Assembly (NCBI RefSeq): GCF_003286645.3
Contig: NZ_CP127382.2
Span: 1,240,001-1,304,000 of the forward strand
Length of the DNA stretch: 64,000 bases
Direction: 5' to 3'
From: Aerococcus tenax
GTDB lineage: Bacteria; Bacillota; Bacilli; Lactobacillales; Aerococcaceae
Under the pieces are notes generated by a model that did no database searches, was not told where the DNA came from, and worked only from the letters and a program-made list of their open reading frames with translations. This document shows, one piece after another, positions 33,214 to 41,399 of this stretch; the stretch's first letter is position 1; every line of letters starts with the position of its first letter. The position numbers and the translations under genes were made by a program.

Positions 33214-33807
33214 TCAGTGATTCTCCTCTGACTGCTTATTTCCGGCTGTAGCTAAGATACTGGAAAGAACGCCATTGATAAAGCGTCGGGAGGCTTCGTC
33301 GGAATAGCGACGGGCTAAGTGAATCGCCTCATCAACTGCAACCACTCCCGGTACCCGGTCATGGTTCCCATAAAGAATCTCATAGGCGCCTACCCTTAAA
33401 ATAGCCAGGTTCATCGCCTCCAAGCGTTTGAGTGACCACTTGCCTTGGATGTGGTCTTCAATAGCTTGGTCAATACTTGCTTGGTGGGACGCAATACCAT
33501 CTAAAAGTTCTTGGTAATAAGGCGGTAAGCTGAGCTCCTCATCTTCTGAGACAGCCGCTTGTTTAAAGCGCTTATTGCCCTTCATTTCCCCTTGGCTCTT
33601 CTCCAAGGGGAGGCCTTGACTCTTCAATTGGCCCAATTGTTCTTCATCAATTTCTTCATAGCTCAATTGATCTTCTAGATCGTCAAGATTGGCTAATAAG
33701 TAAGCAAAGCTCTCTTCTTTCGTGCTTTCTGGCACCATAGCCTCTTGGTAGAGGGTGAGTACCGCTAGTTCACGTATTTGTGATAATCCTAAATTCATTA
33801 TTGCCAC
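33214..33807 (-). CDS. nusB: Transcription antitermination factor NusB
   Basis: This 197-residue all-helical protein has a NusB C-terminal core, with SLKRLEAMNLAILRVGAYEI, then VPGVVAVDEAIHLARRYSDE and RRFINGVLSSI. The N-terminal part has LSQIRELAVLTLYQ. It is longer than usual (about 130-150 residues) because of a central insert rich in Glu/Gln/Lys (around residues 50-95). NusB binds boxA with S10 in rRNA antitermination. Order efp - Asp23 protein - nusB - folD matches Bacillus-like genomes. Confidence 0.93.
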   Translation of the reverse strand: MAIMNLGLSQIRELAVLTLYQEAMVPESTKEESFAYLLANLDDLEDQLSYEEIDEEQLGQLKSQGLPLEKSQGEMKGNKRFKQAAVSEDEELSLPPYYQELLDGIASHQASIDQAIEDHIQGKWSLKRLEAMNLAILRVGAYEILYGNHDRVPGVVAVDEAIHLARRYSDEASRRFINGVLSSILATAGNKQSEENH

Positions 33808-33811
33808 CTAA

Positions 33812-34183
33812 CTATTGTTCCCAAATGGCGAGATCGCAAACCACAACATTGACCCGGTCTACCAGAATATCTGTCATTTCATAGATCGTTTCTTTGACAT
33901 GTTTTTGTAAAGCCAGCATGGTTTTAGGAATGTCGCGACCATACTCACTGACGACTGCCATTTCAACCACTACTTGGCCGGACTCATCATTATAGAGTCT
34001 GACACTGTTGGCTTTTGAAAAGAAAGCTTGAAATGAGCCTTGGTATTCATTGATCGGTAGCGCACCTTCGATATGCTCACAAGCAATGCGGGCTATGGTT
34101 TCAATCACTTCTGGAGCTATGTTGATACTTCCCTTAGCATCCACTTCATGGGAAAGGACTTCTTGTGCTGTTGATGTTGTCAT
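33812..34183 (-). CDS. Asp23/Gls24 family envelope stress protein
   Basis: The start is placed at the ATG at 34183 behind GAGAGGCGATA (about 123 residues). The Asp23 domain is clear: GSINIAPEVIETIARIACEH, VRLYNDESGQVVVEMAVVSE, YGRDIPKTMLALQKHVKETI and VNVVVCDLAI. Members such as YqhY lie between accBC/efp and nusB in Firmicutes and affect lipid synthesis or envelope stress. No membrane anchor is encoded here. Confidence 0.92.
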   Translation of the reverse strand: MTTSTAQEVLSHEVDAKGSINIAPEVIETIARIACEHIEGALPINEYQGSFQAFFSKANSVRLYNDESGQVVVEMAVVSEYGRDIPKTMLALQKHVKETIYEMTDILVDRVNVVVCDLAIWEQ

Positions 34184-34278
34184 ATTATCGCCTCTCTTCA
34201 TGACATCATTCTTTATGAGATAGACAAAAGGATTTTTTCATCCATTAACTGACGGCCACTTGGTAAGTCAACTAGAAA

Positions 34279-34836
34279 CTAAGCCCGGGAAATGTATTCG
34301 CCGTCGTTGGTGTTGATGACTAATTTATCACCCTTGTTAACAAAGAATGGCACGTTAACGACTAGGCCGGTTTCCATAGTAGCTGGTTTGCTTCCGCCTG
34401 ATGCGGTGTTGCCTTTGATTGATGGTTCAGTTTCGGCTACTTCGAGTTCTACGGTGTTAGGAACTTCTAGACCAATGACTTCCCCTTCAAATGAAACCAC
34501 TGAAACGATCATGTTTTCTAATAAGTATTTTAATTCGTTTTCAATTTTTTCAGTTGGAATTTCGATTTGTTCGAAGGTAGTGGTATCCATGAAGACATGG
34601 GAGTCCCCAGCTGCATATAGGTATTGCATTTCTTGGGAATCAATGTGGGCAGTTTCCACTTTTTCCCCTGCACGCCAGGTCTTATCGGTTACGGCACCTG
34701 AACGTAGGTTTCTTAATTTAGAACGAACAAAGGCACTCCCCTTACCTGGTTTAACGTGTTGGAATTCAATAATCCGATATAAGTTGCCGCCGTCTTGGAT
34801 GGTTAAGCCATTTTTAAAGTCATTTGTTGTTATCAT
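34279..34836 (-). CDS. efp: Translation elongation factor P
   Basis: This 185-residue protein has three beta-barrel domains: [40 protein letters not shown] (the KPGKG loop carries the Lys that is modified in some species), and the C-terminal oligonucleotide-binding region [20 protein letters not shown] with [20 protein letters not shown]. It relieves ribosome stalling at polyproline. Preceded by GGAG and followed by the Asp23 gene. Confidence 0.97.
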   Translation of the reverse strand: MITTNDFKNGLTIQDGGNLYRIIEFQHVKPGKGSAFVRSKLRNLRSGAVTDKTWRAGEKVETAHIDSQEMQYLYAAGDSHVFMDTTTFEQIEIPTEKIENELKYLLENMIVSVVSFEGEVIGLEVPNTVELEVAETEPSIKGNTASGGSKPATMETGLVVNVPFFVNKGDKLVINTNDGEYISRA

Positions 34837-34913
34837 TCTTTATCTCCTTTTTTCTTGAAATCATTTCTATTTTAGCATAGACGCGCTAATTTTTCCCTAA
34901 CTAGCTTGATATT

Positions 34914-35993
34914 TTACAAAACAATCAATTCACGTGGGGATTTGGTGATGTATTCGTTGCCATCTTCATGGATGAGTAAGTCATCTTCAATCCGGACACC
35001 ACCTAGGTTTTCCAGGTAAATTCCTGGTTCATCAGTAATAAATTGGTCGGCCTTGAGTACATTTTTACTGTTTGGTCCAGCCATTGGGGCTTCGTGGACT
35101 TCCAGACCGATACTGTGGCCTAGTGAGTGGCCAAAGTTTTTACCATAGCCTTGGCCTTCGATGTAGTCACGAGCAATAGCATCCAACTCTTGACCAGTCA
35201 TGCCAGGTTTGAGGGCTTCTTGGACCATGCGGTTAGCATCATAGACAATTTGATAGATCTTCTCTAGGGTAGAATCCACTTGTCCCACGGCTACGGTCCG
35301 AGTCATGTCAGAACAATAGCCTTGATAGTAGCAACCAAAGTCAATGGTAATTAACTCATGGTTGGCGATTAATTTATCCGTAGCAACCCCATGAGGCATG
35401 GCTGAGCGTTTACCAGAAGCCACGATGGTATCGAAGGAAATCCCACTAGCACCGAATTCGCGCATCTTAAAGTCCAGGGTGTTGGCAATATCAATTTCAC
35501 TGATCCCCGGTTTAATGTAGCCCAGGATATACTCGAAGGCCTTATCAGTAATTTCACAGGCTTTTTTGATCTTGTCAATTTCATCAGCGTCTTTGACTTG
35601 ACGGAGGACTTCAATCATCCCGGAAGCAGGCACCAATTGCACTTCTAAAACATTTTCAAAGTCGTCAAATTGCGCGACTGTCACATGTTGTTCTTCATAA
35701 CCGAGTTGACTAACCCCATTTTCTTGGAGTAGTTCTTGGATCAGACGCAAGGGGGAAGAATGTGAGGCAGAACCACCTGCTTCAATGACCTCATAACCTT
35801 GGCACTGGAGTTTCGCTTGCTCGGTGTAACGAAAATCGGTAATAAAGTAAGCGTTCTTGGTTGTTACTAAGGCTAGTCCACTTGTCCCAGTAAAGCCAGT
35901 CATGTAGCGCAAATTATAGGAATCGGTCACTAAATAAGCGCCCAAACTTTCTTCTTGCAAACTCGCTTGGAGCTTTTTGATACGTTCTTTCAC
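34914..35993 (-). CDS. Xaa-Pro aminopeptidase/dipeptidase (M24 family, YqhT-like)
   Basis: This 359-residue protein has a creatinase-like N-terminal domain (YLVTDSYNLRYMTGFTGTSG) and an M24 pita-bread catalytic domain. Metal ligands are seen as Asp in ITIDFGCYYQGYCSDMTRT (two Asp), His in GHSLGHSIGLEVHE, Glu in DEPGIY and Glu in GGVRIEDDLLI. It cleaves N-terminal residues linked to proline. The position next to efp is common in Firmicutes and sensible because both deal with proline-rich sequences. Confidence 0.92.
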   Translation of the reverse strand: MKERIKKLQASLQEESLGAYLVTDSYNLRYMTGFTGTSGLALVTTKNAYFITDFRYTEQAKLQCQGYEVIEAGGSASHSSPLRLIQELLQENGVSQLGYEEQHVTVAQFDDFENVLEVQLVPASGMIEVLRQVKDADEIDKIKKACEITDKAFEYILGYIKPGISEIDIANTLDFKMREFGASGISFDTIVASGKRSAMPHGVATDKLIANHELITIDFGCYYQGYCSDMTRTVAVGQVDSTLEKIYQIVYDANRMVQEALKPGMTGQELDAIARDYIEGQGYGKNFGHSLGHSIGLEVHEAPMAGPNSKNVLKADQFITDEPGIYLENLGGVRIEDDLLIHEDGNEYITKSPRELIVL

Positions 35994-36153
35994 AATAGTT
36001 CCTCCTTATTTACTGAGTAAGTAATGTAAATCGTACACTCCATTCTACCACAAGTTGGGAAAAATATTTTATAAACTTTATTTGATGCCTCTTTCTTAGG
36101 TTGATTGACTATTTTGGGCAAAAATGTTTATGTCTAATGATCTCCATAGAAAA

Positions 36154-36179
36154 AGGCTGTGGATATAACCACAACCTTC
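36154..36179 (-). terminator. Terminator of the comG operon
   Basis: AAGGTTGTGG, 6-base loop, CCACAGCCTT then TTTC on the minus strand, about 75 bases past the last comG gene. One G-U pair in a 10-base stem. Confidence 0.75.
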
Positions 36180-36206
36180 TATAAAATAGAAATTGTCTAA
36201 TTAAAA

Positions 36207-36250
36207 TTCTCTCCAGCGATTTCGCCCTTTGATGTGACTGTCGCACTCTC
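36207..36250 (-). repeat. Copy of the AGAGTGCGAC repeat behind the comG operon
   Basis: On the minus strand it begins AGAGTGCGACAGTCACA (identical over 17 bases to the copy at 23416) and continues with TCAAAGGGCGAA and GCTGGAGA. It starts 3 bases beyond the stop of the comGG-position gene. Confidence 0.75.
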
Positions 36251-36253
36251 TTC

Positions 36254-37204
36254 TTAAAAATTTAGGTCATAAACAGTATCACTGGCATAGATGGTGACAC
36301 GACATAGTTGCTGGTCATTTTGGGTGTAGTAGTCAACTTGGCCGAGGTTAAAGTAAAAGCGTTTATTGAGCTTTAGCTTTGCTCGTTGATCTTTAATCTG
36401 CTGGCGGACCTCCTTATCCTGCTGGTCTTTGAGTTTGGCTTTGACTTGCTTGAGCTCTTTTTCTTTGGCATCATTCATTCTTTTTTGTCTAGCCTCTTCT
36501 TGAGACTCTCTCTCTTCAGGAGAAAGCTCCTCAGCTAAATCTTCCTCCTCTAAATCGGCTTCCTCCCTGGAAGTTTCTTCCGCTGCTTTTCTAGCGGACA
36601 GGTCTTCTTGAGCCTGATCATAGTTTGGATAGACATTAACGAGTAAGATTTCTGTCTCCTCATCCTCATTTTCCAGCATTTCCTCTAAACCAGGTCCATT
36701 AACTAAGACTTCTTCAGAGTCAGTATCGGTATTGACTTGGATAAGATAGACTTGGTCGGGATCAGAAGTATCCAATTGTCCTTGATCGATTATGGCTGCA
36801 AAATACTCCTTATTTAATGAAGGAATTGGTTCATAAGCGTCTCGCTCTTGATTCTGCTTTTCCTTATCTCGCTTTAGACCTGCTTCTTGTTCTTCGCGCT
36901 CTTTTTGCTGGGCAGCTTCCTCCTTATCTTGGATCGCTTTTTCGATCCTTTTCTCTTCTATAGCGAGGCGGTCTTCATACTTGGCTTCCATTTCACTTTC
37001 TACCTGGTCTTCAATTTTCAAGTATTCATGTTGGTAGGCCATTTCTGCCAAGCTATGGACCAGGTACCCTTCCGCCACTGTCCGCATATTGGTGATATTA
37101 ACTTGGTAGAGCTTGAGACTGGCTAGCGACAACAAACTTAAGATAAAGAGCAGGGAGAGAGAATAAAAAAGGATGGAGCCCGACTTATCCTTAATCGCTT
37201 TCAC
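36254..37204 (-). CDS. comGG: ComGG-position protein with a large charged insert
   Basis: This 316-residue protein starts at GTG behind AGGAGG. The N-terminus has a prepilin-like or membrane-anchor stretch (SGSILFYSLSLLFILSLLSL) after a basic head, and the C-terminus ends in a beta-rich piece (FYFNLGQVDYYTQNDQQLCR). These two ends and the place after comGF fit ComGG. ComGG proteins are usually about 100-150 residues. Here about 190 residues of highly charged Glu/Lys/Arg/Gln sequence, predicted coiled coil or disordered, lie between them. Assignment rests on position and the N-terminal segment. It would be a minor pseudopilin of the DNA-uptake machine. Confidence 0.65.
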   Translation of the reverse strand: MKAIKDKSGSILFYSLSLLFILSLLSLASLKLYQVNITNMRTVAEGYLVHSLAEMAYQHEYLKIEDQVESEMEAKYEDRLAIEEKRIEKAIQDKEEAAQQKEREEQEAGLKRDKEKQNQERDAYEPIPSLNKEYFAAIIDQGQLDTSDPDQVYLIQVNTDTDSEEVLVNGPGLEEMLENEDEETEILLVNVYPNYDQAQEDLSARKAAEETSREEADLEEEDLAEELSPEERESQEEARQKRMNDAKEKELKQVKAKLKDQQDKEVRQQIKDQRAKLKLNKRFYFNLGQVDYYTQNDQQLCRVTIYASDTVYDLNF

Positions 37205-37670
37205 TTTCCCTAGCCTCCTCTCTAAAGGAAATCAGTGCTTGGTATTCCTTTTGATCAGCCAAGCGGCAATTTACCCTCACCTGGTGGGAGTTGACCATGG
37301 TGAACTTTACCCATTCCACCCCCATCAAATAGGGTTGGTGGCCCCGACCTGAGACCAGGCGGCGGATCATTGAAGACTCTTGGTTACTGTAATACTCCAT
37401 CTGAATCCGTTGGCCACTAGCCAGTTGGTAGTTCAAGCGAGTGCCGGTCGCCCAATTGAGCCGACTATGGCGGGCTTCTCTTTGCAGCTGCATCAAGAAA
37501 ACGCCCCAATCATCTTGCTGGATATCCTTAACCGCTTGGTAGTGGTTAATCTCCACTTCGACCACCAGGACAAAGAGGGACTGGATCATAAAGAATAAGG
37601 CTAGGGCCAGGACTGCTTCAATTAAGGTAAAGGCCGACTTATTCCAAGTCTTCCACACTTTCCAATTCAA
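37191..37670 (-). CDS. comGF: Minor pseudopilin ComGF
   Basis: The frame opens at an ATG at 37706, but a TTG at 37670 has a much better site (GGAGG, 9 bases upstream) and gives about 159 residues with a normal short leader. The prepilin motif KSAFTLIEAVLALALFFMIQ is near the N-terminus. The body contains DWGVFLMQLQREARHSRLNW and QRIQMEYYSNQESSMIRRLV followed by SGRGHQPYLMGVEWVKF, matching ComGF. It overlaps comGE and comGG, as is common in comG operons. It is a minor component of the transformation pseudopilus. Confidence 0.88.
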   Translation of the reverse strand: MNWKVWKTWNKSAFTLIEAVLALALFFMIQSLFVLVVEVEINHYQAVKDIQQDDWGVFLMQLQREARHSRLNWATGTRLNYQLASGQRIQMEYYSNQESSMIRRLVSGRGHQPYLMGVEWVKFTMVNSHQVRVNCRLADQKEYQALISFREEARESESD

Positions 37671-37941
37671 TACTGACTGCCTCCACTTCTTCTCGACCGG
37701 GAACATAGGCGGTTCCCTGGATAAAATTCACTTGCTCTGTTTTTTCTTGGCCGACGCTATCTAGAATATCAGCGTACAGGGTTTCCTGTTGGTCAAGGGC
37801 TGCTTGCTGGCGGTTGAAGTGCCCTATCTGTAAAGGAATCATAGTGACAAATAATGATACAAAGGAGGCAATTAAAAATAAAGAAACTAGGGCTTCGACC
37901 AGCATAAAGCCAGCCTTATTCCTTACGTTTTTCCACCACAT
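37639..37941 (-). CDS. comGE: Minor pseudopilin ComGE
   Basis: This 100-residue protein has a short basic leader and a type IV prepilin-like segment NKAGFMLVEALVSLFLIASF (Glu at the +5-like position), then a short soluble part ending in SIELESVEDLE. A strong site (AGGAGTGGG) precedes the ATG. Identification is by motif, size and place between comGD and comGF. Confidence 0.85.
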   Translation of the reverse strand: MWWKNVRNKAGFMLVEALVSLFLIASFVSLFVTMIPLQIGHFNRQQAALDQQETLYADILDSVGQEKTEQVNFIQGTAYVPGREEVEAVSIELESVEDLE

Positions 37942-38368
37942 ACTTGCCCACTCCTAACTGAAATTTCACCATGTAACGTCCTTGAGGATAGCGTAGGGTA
38001 ACCGTTCGCGGCTGGATATAACCGGTCCCTGGTTGGATGCTGACCTTTTGGTAGGACTGGATTCGGGTACCTTTGGGTAAGAGGATAATATCTTTTATAT
38101 AAGGATCTTGTCCCTCCTTGGCCTGCATAATCCGTACCTGGTCAGAGAGAAAATAAAGATAGTAGTATTCGCCCTTGATAATGGCCTCCTTCTGACAGGC
38201 TTCATAGCTCTGCAAGATTTTCTGGAGGCAGGTTTCAACAGCTAAATTTTGACTGGCCTTTTGGCTTTGAATCATGGTTACCGTAAAGATCACCCCCACA
38301 ATAAATAAGGTTAAAACCATGGACAGGAGGGTCATCCCTGCCTTGGCCTGTACTTGCTTAAACTTCAT
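37916..38368 (-). CDS. comGD: Minor pseudopilin ComGD
   Basis: This 150-residue protein has the prepilin segment QAKAGMTLLSMVLTLFIVGV. The usual Glu five residues into the mature part is replaced by Ser (MTLLSM), which is unusual for a prepilin. The remainder is beta-rich (GEYYYLYFLSDQVRIMQAKE; GTRIQSYQKVSIQPG). It overlaps comGE by 26 bases and follows comGC by 2 bases. It helps assemble the competence pseudopilus. Confidence 0.87.
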   Translation of the reverse strand: MKFKQVQAKAGMTLLSMVLTLFIVGVIFTVTMIQSQKASQNLAVETCLQKILQSYEACQKEAIIKGEYYYLYFLSDQVRIMQAKEGQDPYIKDIILLPKGTRIQSYQKVSIQPGTGYIQPRTVTLRYPQGRYMVKFQLGVGKYVVEKRKE

Positions 38369-38370
38369 GC

Positions 38371-38694
38371 TTACTCAGCGGATATGGAATTGAAGCGGTC
38401 TGCTTGCTCTTGGCTTAAGTATTCTTCTGCCACCAATTGGTCAATTGTCCCCTCTTGACCATCATGGTCATTTTTGTAGAGGATCTGCTGGGTTTCAACA
38501 GTTTGTATGAGGGCTTCGTCCCCGGTTTCCTGGGCACTGTCTCTTTGGTTCATGATATTAGGTAAAAAGAGTAAGATCAGTAAGCCTAAAATAAAGAGGA
38601 CAACGATCATTTCTAAAAGGGTAAAACCCTCTTGCTTATGGACACCTAATTTTTTCATCATTCGATTCGCTTTATGATTTAAGACATTCATCAT
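38371..38694 (-). CDS. comGC: Major pseudopilin ComGC
   Basis: This 107-residue protein has the best-preserved prepilin motif of the operon: KQEGFTLLEMIVVLFILGLL, with cleavage after the Gly and Glu at +5. The soluble domain (SAQETGDEALIQTVETQQIL and YKNDHDGQEG) matches ComGC/CglC. It would form the pseudopilus shaft after processing by ComC. Its ATG overlaps the comGB stop by 4 bases. An ATG further in, before KKLGVHKQEG, is a possible alternative start. Confidence 0.95.
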   Translation of the reverse strand: MMNVLNHKANRMMKKLGVHKQEGFTLLEMIVVLFILGLLILLFLPNIMNQRDSAQETGDEALIQTVETQQILYKNDHDGQEGTIDQLVAEEYLSQEQADRFNSISAE

Positions 38695-39776
38695 CCTGGT
38701 ATCTCTCCTATCATATTAAACATGGGTAGCATCAACATCAGATAAATGGTTACGATAAATAGAGCAATCACGATAAATAAGCCATTCTGAATCCAACGCA
38801 TGAGGAGTTTGACCTGGTCTTGGTAATTCTTCAGACAGCGCTGACTGTAAAGACGCATCTTGAGCGCCAATTGACTCAGTAACTCCCCCTGGTGGACAAT
38901 GGCGGGAAATTCCCGGGTAAAAATATTAACCGCCCTTAGCTGGCCCACAATGGCCTGCCCTTCTTCATAAGAATGAGCTAGATAGTGGCCAAAGTCATAG
39001 AGGAAAGGAACTTCTTCTTGCTGGCTAAAGGTATCAATAATCTGTTTAATGGAATAGCCCACCTGGAAGAGCTGGCTAAATTCATAGGCAAAGTAATAGG
39101 TGTAATAAAGCCGCAAAAGTCTGCCTAAAATTGGAATTTTAACCAAGGTCTGGGCTTGAACCAAGGGGCCCACCTTTCGCTTCCAAAGTTGAAAAAGCAA
39201 ATAGAAAACCACTAGCGCCACGACAAAAATTCCTAAAAGTAAGGGGAGGTTTTCCAAGCACCAAAAGAGTAAACCTAGGACTCCAGAGTCAGGACTGGCT
39301 TGGAGGCGGTCAAATTGAGGTAAGACAAATCCCCGCATTCCCAGAAGCATGGCTAAAAGTAAGACCACTAGAAAGACCGGATAGCGTAAGCTTTGCCTGA
39401 TAGTGGCTTGCTGCTGGGCTCTCTCCTTGAGATAGGAACTGATGGTCTTTAGGCCTGGAGCAAAATCACCCCAGCGTTCAGCGACTTGGATTTGGAATTG
39501 AATATCCTTAGCCAGTTTCATTTCTCCAGTGGTTTCATAGAAAAAATGCCCTTCAATTAATAAGGCCTCCATGGCTTTAAAGGTCTCTTCCTCCTTGGGA
39601 TAGAGGGCAGCCAAGAAGGAAAAGATATCAATCATTTGAAAACCTTCCATTAACATGTCAGCGATATAGGCAAGCACTTCCGCTTGGAGGCTTTTATTCC
39701 AAGAGGAAGTAATTTCATAATTAGCAATTTTCTTCCAATTGATAGGCCGCCAAAAGTTCGGCTTGGATTTTTCCAT
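38691..39776 (-). CDS. comGB: Pseudopilus inner-membrane platform protein ComGB
   Basis: This 361-residue type II secretion F-domain protein has three main membrane helices: one near residue 145 (RYPVFLVVLLLAMLLGMRGF), one near 185 (LLLGIFVVALVVFYLLFQLW) and one at the C-terminus (GLFIVIALFIVTIYLMLMLP). The conserved FPAIVHQGELLSQLALKM lies in the second F-domain. It overlaps the comGA end by 56 bases and has its own GGAGG site inside comGA. It anchors the ComGA ATPase and pseudopilins. Confidence 0.94.
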   Translation of the reverse strand: MEKSKPNFWRPINWKKIANYEITSSWNKSLQAEVLAYIADMLMEGFQMIDIFSFLAALYPKEEETFKAMEALLIEGHFFYETTGEMKLAKDIQFQIQVAERWGDFAPGLKTISSYLKERAQQQATIRQSLRYPVFLVVLLLAMLLGMRGFVLPQFDRLQASPDSGVLGLLFWCLENLPLLLGIFVVALVVFYLLFQLWKRKVGPLVQAQTLVKIPILGRLLRLYYTYYFAYEFSQLFQVGYSIKQIIDTFSQQEEVPFLYDFGHYLAHSYEEGQAIVGQLRAVNIFTREFPAIVHQGELLSQLALKMRLYSQRCLKNYQDQVKLLMRWIQNGLFIVIALFIVTIYLMLMLPMFNMIGEIPG

Positions 39777-40725
39777 GGGTATAAGCCTCCTGCAATTTAC
39801 TATTTAAAGACTTAAAGTCACTGGCCACTTCTCCCTTAGTGAGGTAGAGGGCCAACATGCGGGCATTCATCCATTCACAAAAAAGTTGCCGCGACACTCC
39901 TTCTCCTTTGACAGGAATGAGGCGCTGAGAAGCTACAAACAAGAGCGTTTGCAGTAGTTGTTCTTGGCTCAGTCCCAATTCCTTGAGACGGCCAATGACG
40001 CCGATACAGTTCTTGGCATGGATGGTGGCAATCACCAAGTGCCCGGTTAAGGCTGCCCGCATCACCATCTGAGCAGTTTCTTCATCACGAATTTCACCGA
40101 TCAAGAGAATATCGGGATGGTGGCGGAGACTGGCCTTGATCAAGCGTTCATAAGTTAATCCTGCCTTGCGGTTGACTGAGATCTGTAGAAAGTTGGCTTC
40201 CTTAATTTCGACCGGGTCCTCCATGGTGATCACCTGGCAGGCGCGTTCCTGGTAGACCTCTCTTAAGAGATGATAGATGGTTGACGTCTTTCCCGAGGCC
40301 ACCGGGCCAGAGAAAAGCATGAGTCCACTTTTTCGATAAAGGTATTTCTTCATCTCAACTAAGTCTTTAGCCTCTCGCTCACTGTAATGCCACTGACTTT
40401 GGTCATAGAGCAGACGGATCACCAAGGATTCCTGCATAAGGTAGTTGGCTAAGGTGGACAGCCTGAGTTCAATGTCTCCTTGGTCTAATTGATAGATCAA
40501 GGCCCCTTCTTGAGGTAAACGTTGCTCGCCCACATCTAAATGACTAATATACTTCAAATAGCGAATCCAACGGCTTCCAAAGTCTAAGTCAAACTGGCGC
40601 ACCGGCTTTAGGATTCCCTCTTGGCGAAAATAGACTTGGTAAAGGCCCCTTTCTGGCAAGAGATGGATATCATCCACCCGAGCTTGGTAGGCTTCCTTGA
40701 GTATTTCTTGAGTGACTTCCTGCAA
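39721..40725 (-). CDS. comGA: Pseudopilus assembly ATPase ComGA
   Basis: This 334-residue GspE/PilT-type ATPase has Walker A FSGPVASGKTSTIYHLL (near residue 137), an Asp box, Walker B-type LRHHPDILLIGEIRDEET and a His box in ALTGHLVIATIHAKN. It starts with TTG at 40725, placed 7 bases after AGGAGGGAT; no ATG fits as well. It powers pseudopilus assembly for DNA uptake. Promoter elements specific to competence sigma factors were not recognised in the 344-base gap upstream. Confidence 0.95.
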   Translation of the reverse strand: MQEVTQEILKEAYQARVDDIHLLPERGLYQVYFRQEGILKPVRQFDLDFGSRWIRYLKYISHLDVGEQRLPQEGALIYQLDQGDIELRLSTLANYLMQESLVIRLLYDQSQWHYSEREAKDLVEMKKYLYRKSGLMLFSGPVASGKTSTIYHLLREVYQERACQVITMEDPVEIKEANFLQISVNRKAGLTYERLIKASLRHHPDILLIGEIRDEETAQMVMRAALTGHLVIATIHAKNCIGVIGRLKELGLSQEQLLQTLLFVASQRLIPVKGEGVSRQLFCEWMNARMLALYLTKGEVASDFKSLNSKLQEAYTHGKIQAELLAAYQLEENC

Positions 40726-41069
40726 ATTATCCCTCCTATTCCTTCATTAAATACTATGAATGACTTAGGCGTTAACCGCCTACTTATTGGTCCGCAAAAC
40801 TCTTCACTTTTTATTTTTAATTTTCTCAGCTTTTTAAGCTAAAAATCAGTTTGCTGAACTCTCATCCGTCTGAGACCAAAAATGTCAAATAGCTAAAGCG
40901 CTATCATTTTTCTCCATGCAAAAATCGTCAGCGAATGCCGACTTTTTACTGTTTTTTCAAGATTTAATCCCGGGTAAAAATGACTTTAATTGCCTTCTGT
41001 CCTATAATGAATTGCAGAGCTCAAACTGGCTTTGTGCTTATAAAATAAAAAAGAAGGATGGTGGAATAG
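40726..41069. promoter_or_regulatory. Divergent intergenic region, comGA / V-ATPase
   Basis: No gene. It holds several small hairpins: GGCG/CGCC (near 40769-40781), ATAGC/GCTAT (near 40893-40910) and GTCAGC/GCCGAC flanked by A5 and T5 (40925-40950), the last looking like a bidirectional terminator or regulatory hairpin. The V-ATPase promoter is at 40980-41008. Confidence 0.5.
40980..41008 (+). promoter_or_regulatory. Promoter of the V-ATPase operon
   Basis: -35 ATGACT (40980-40985), 17-base spacer, -10 TATAAT (41003-41008), about 60 bases before the first gene. Confidence 0.72.
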
Positions 41070-41399
41070 ATGGATAAAATCATAGAGCAATTGCACCATA
41101 TGGAAGTTGATGCCAATCGTCATCTTGAGAGTGTTCAAGAAGAAAAATTAGCCTTGCGTCAAGACTATGACCAAAAAAAAGCTGATTATAAGAAACAAGC
41201 TCAAGCAAAATATGACGAAGAATTAGCCAGGGTCCAAGCCCGTAACCAAGACTTACGCGAGAAACGTACCCAAGACTTGCAAGCAAGCTACAACCGACAA
41301 ATGGAGCAAATCAAACAGCTCGTTGATCATGATCAAGACAGCTACCTCAAGGATTTCTTCAATCAATTACAGGCACTCGGAGTGACAGGCGATGACTAA
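41070..41399 (+). CDS. ntpF: V-type ATPase peripheral stalk subunit (G/H, NtpF-like)
   Basis: This 109-residue protein is nearly all helical coiled coil (residues 5-90; Lys/Glu/Gln/Ala-rich with regular heptads, for example LHHMEVDANRHLESVQEEKL). It has the size and place of the NtpF/AtpH stalk subunit, which pairs with subunit E to form the stator. Low sequence conservation means the call depends on being first in the operon. It has an AAGGATGGTGG site and overlaps the next gene by 8 bases. Confidence 0.85.
   Translation: MDKIIEQLHHMEVDANRHLESVQEEKLALRQDYDQKKADYKKQAQAKYDEELARVQARNQDLREKRTQDLQASYNRQMEQIKQLVDHDQDSYLKDFFNQLQALGVTGDD

Noticed and set aside
34292..34858. 188-codon plus-strand ORF
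   Set aside because: It is the exact antisense shadow of efp, which is unmistakable.
40726..41069. ComX (CIN-box) promoter for comG
   Set aside because: No convincing TACGAATA-like element at the proper distance from the comGA TTG start.
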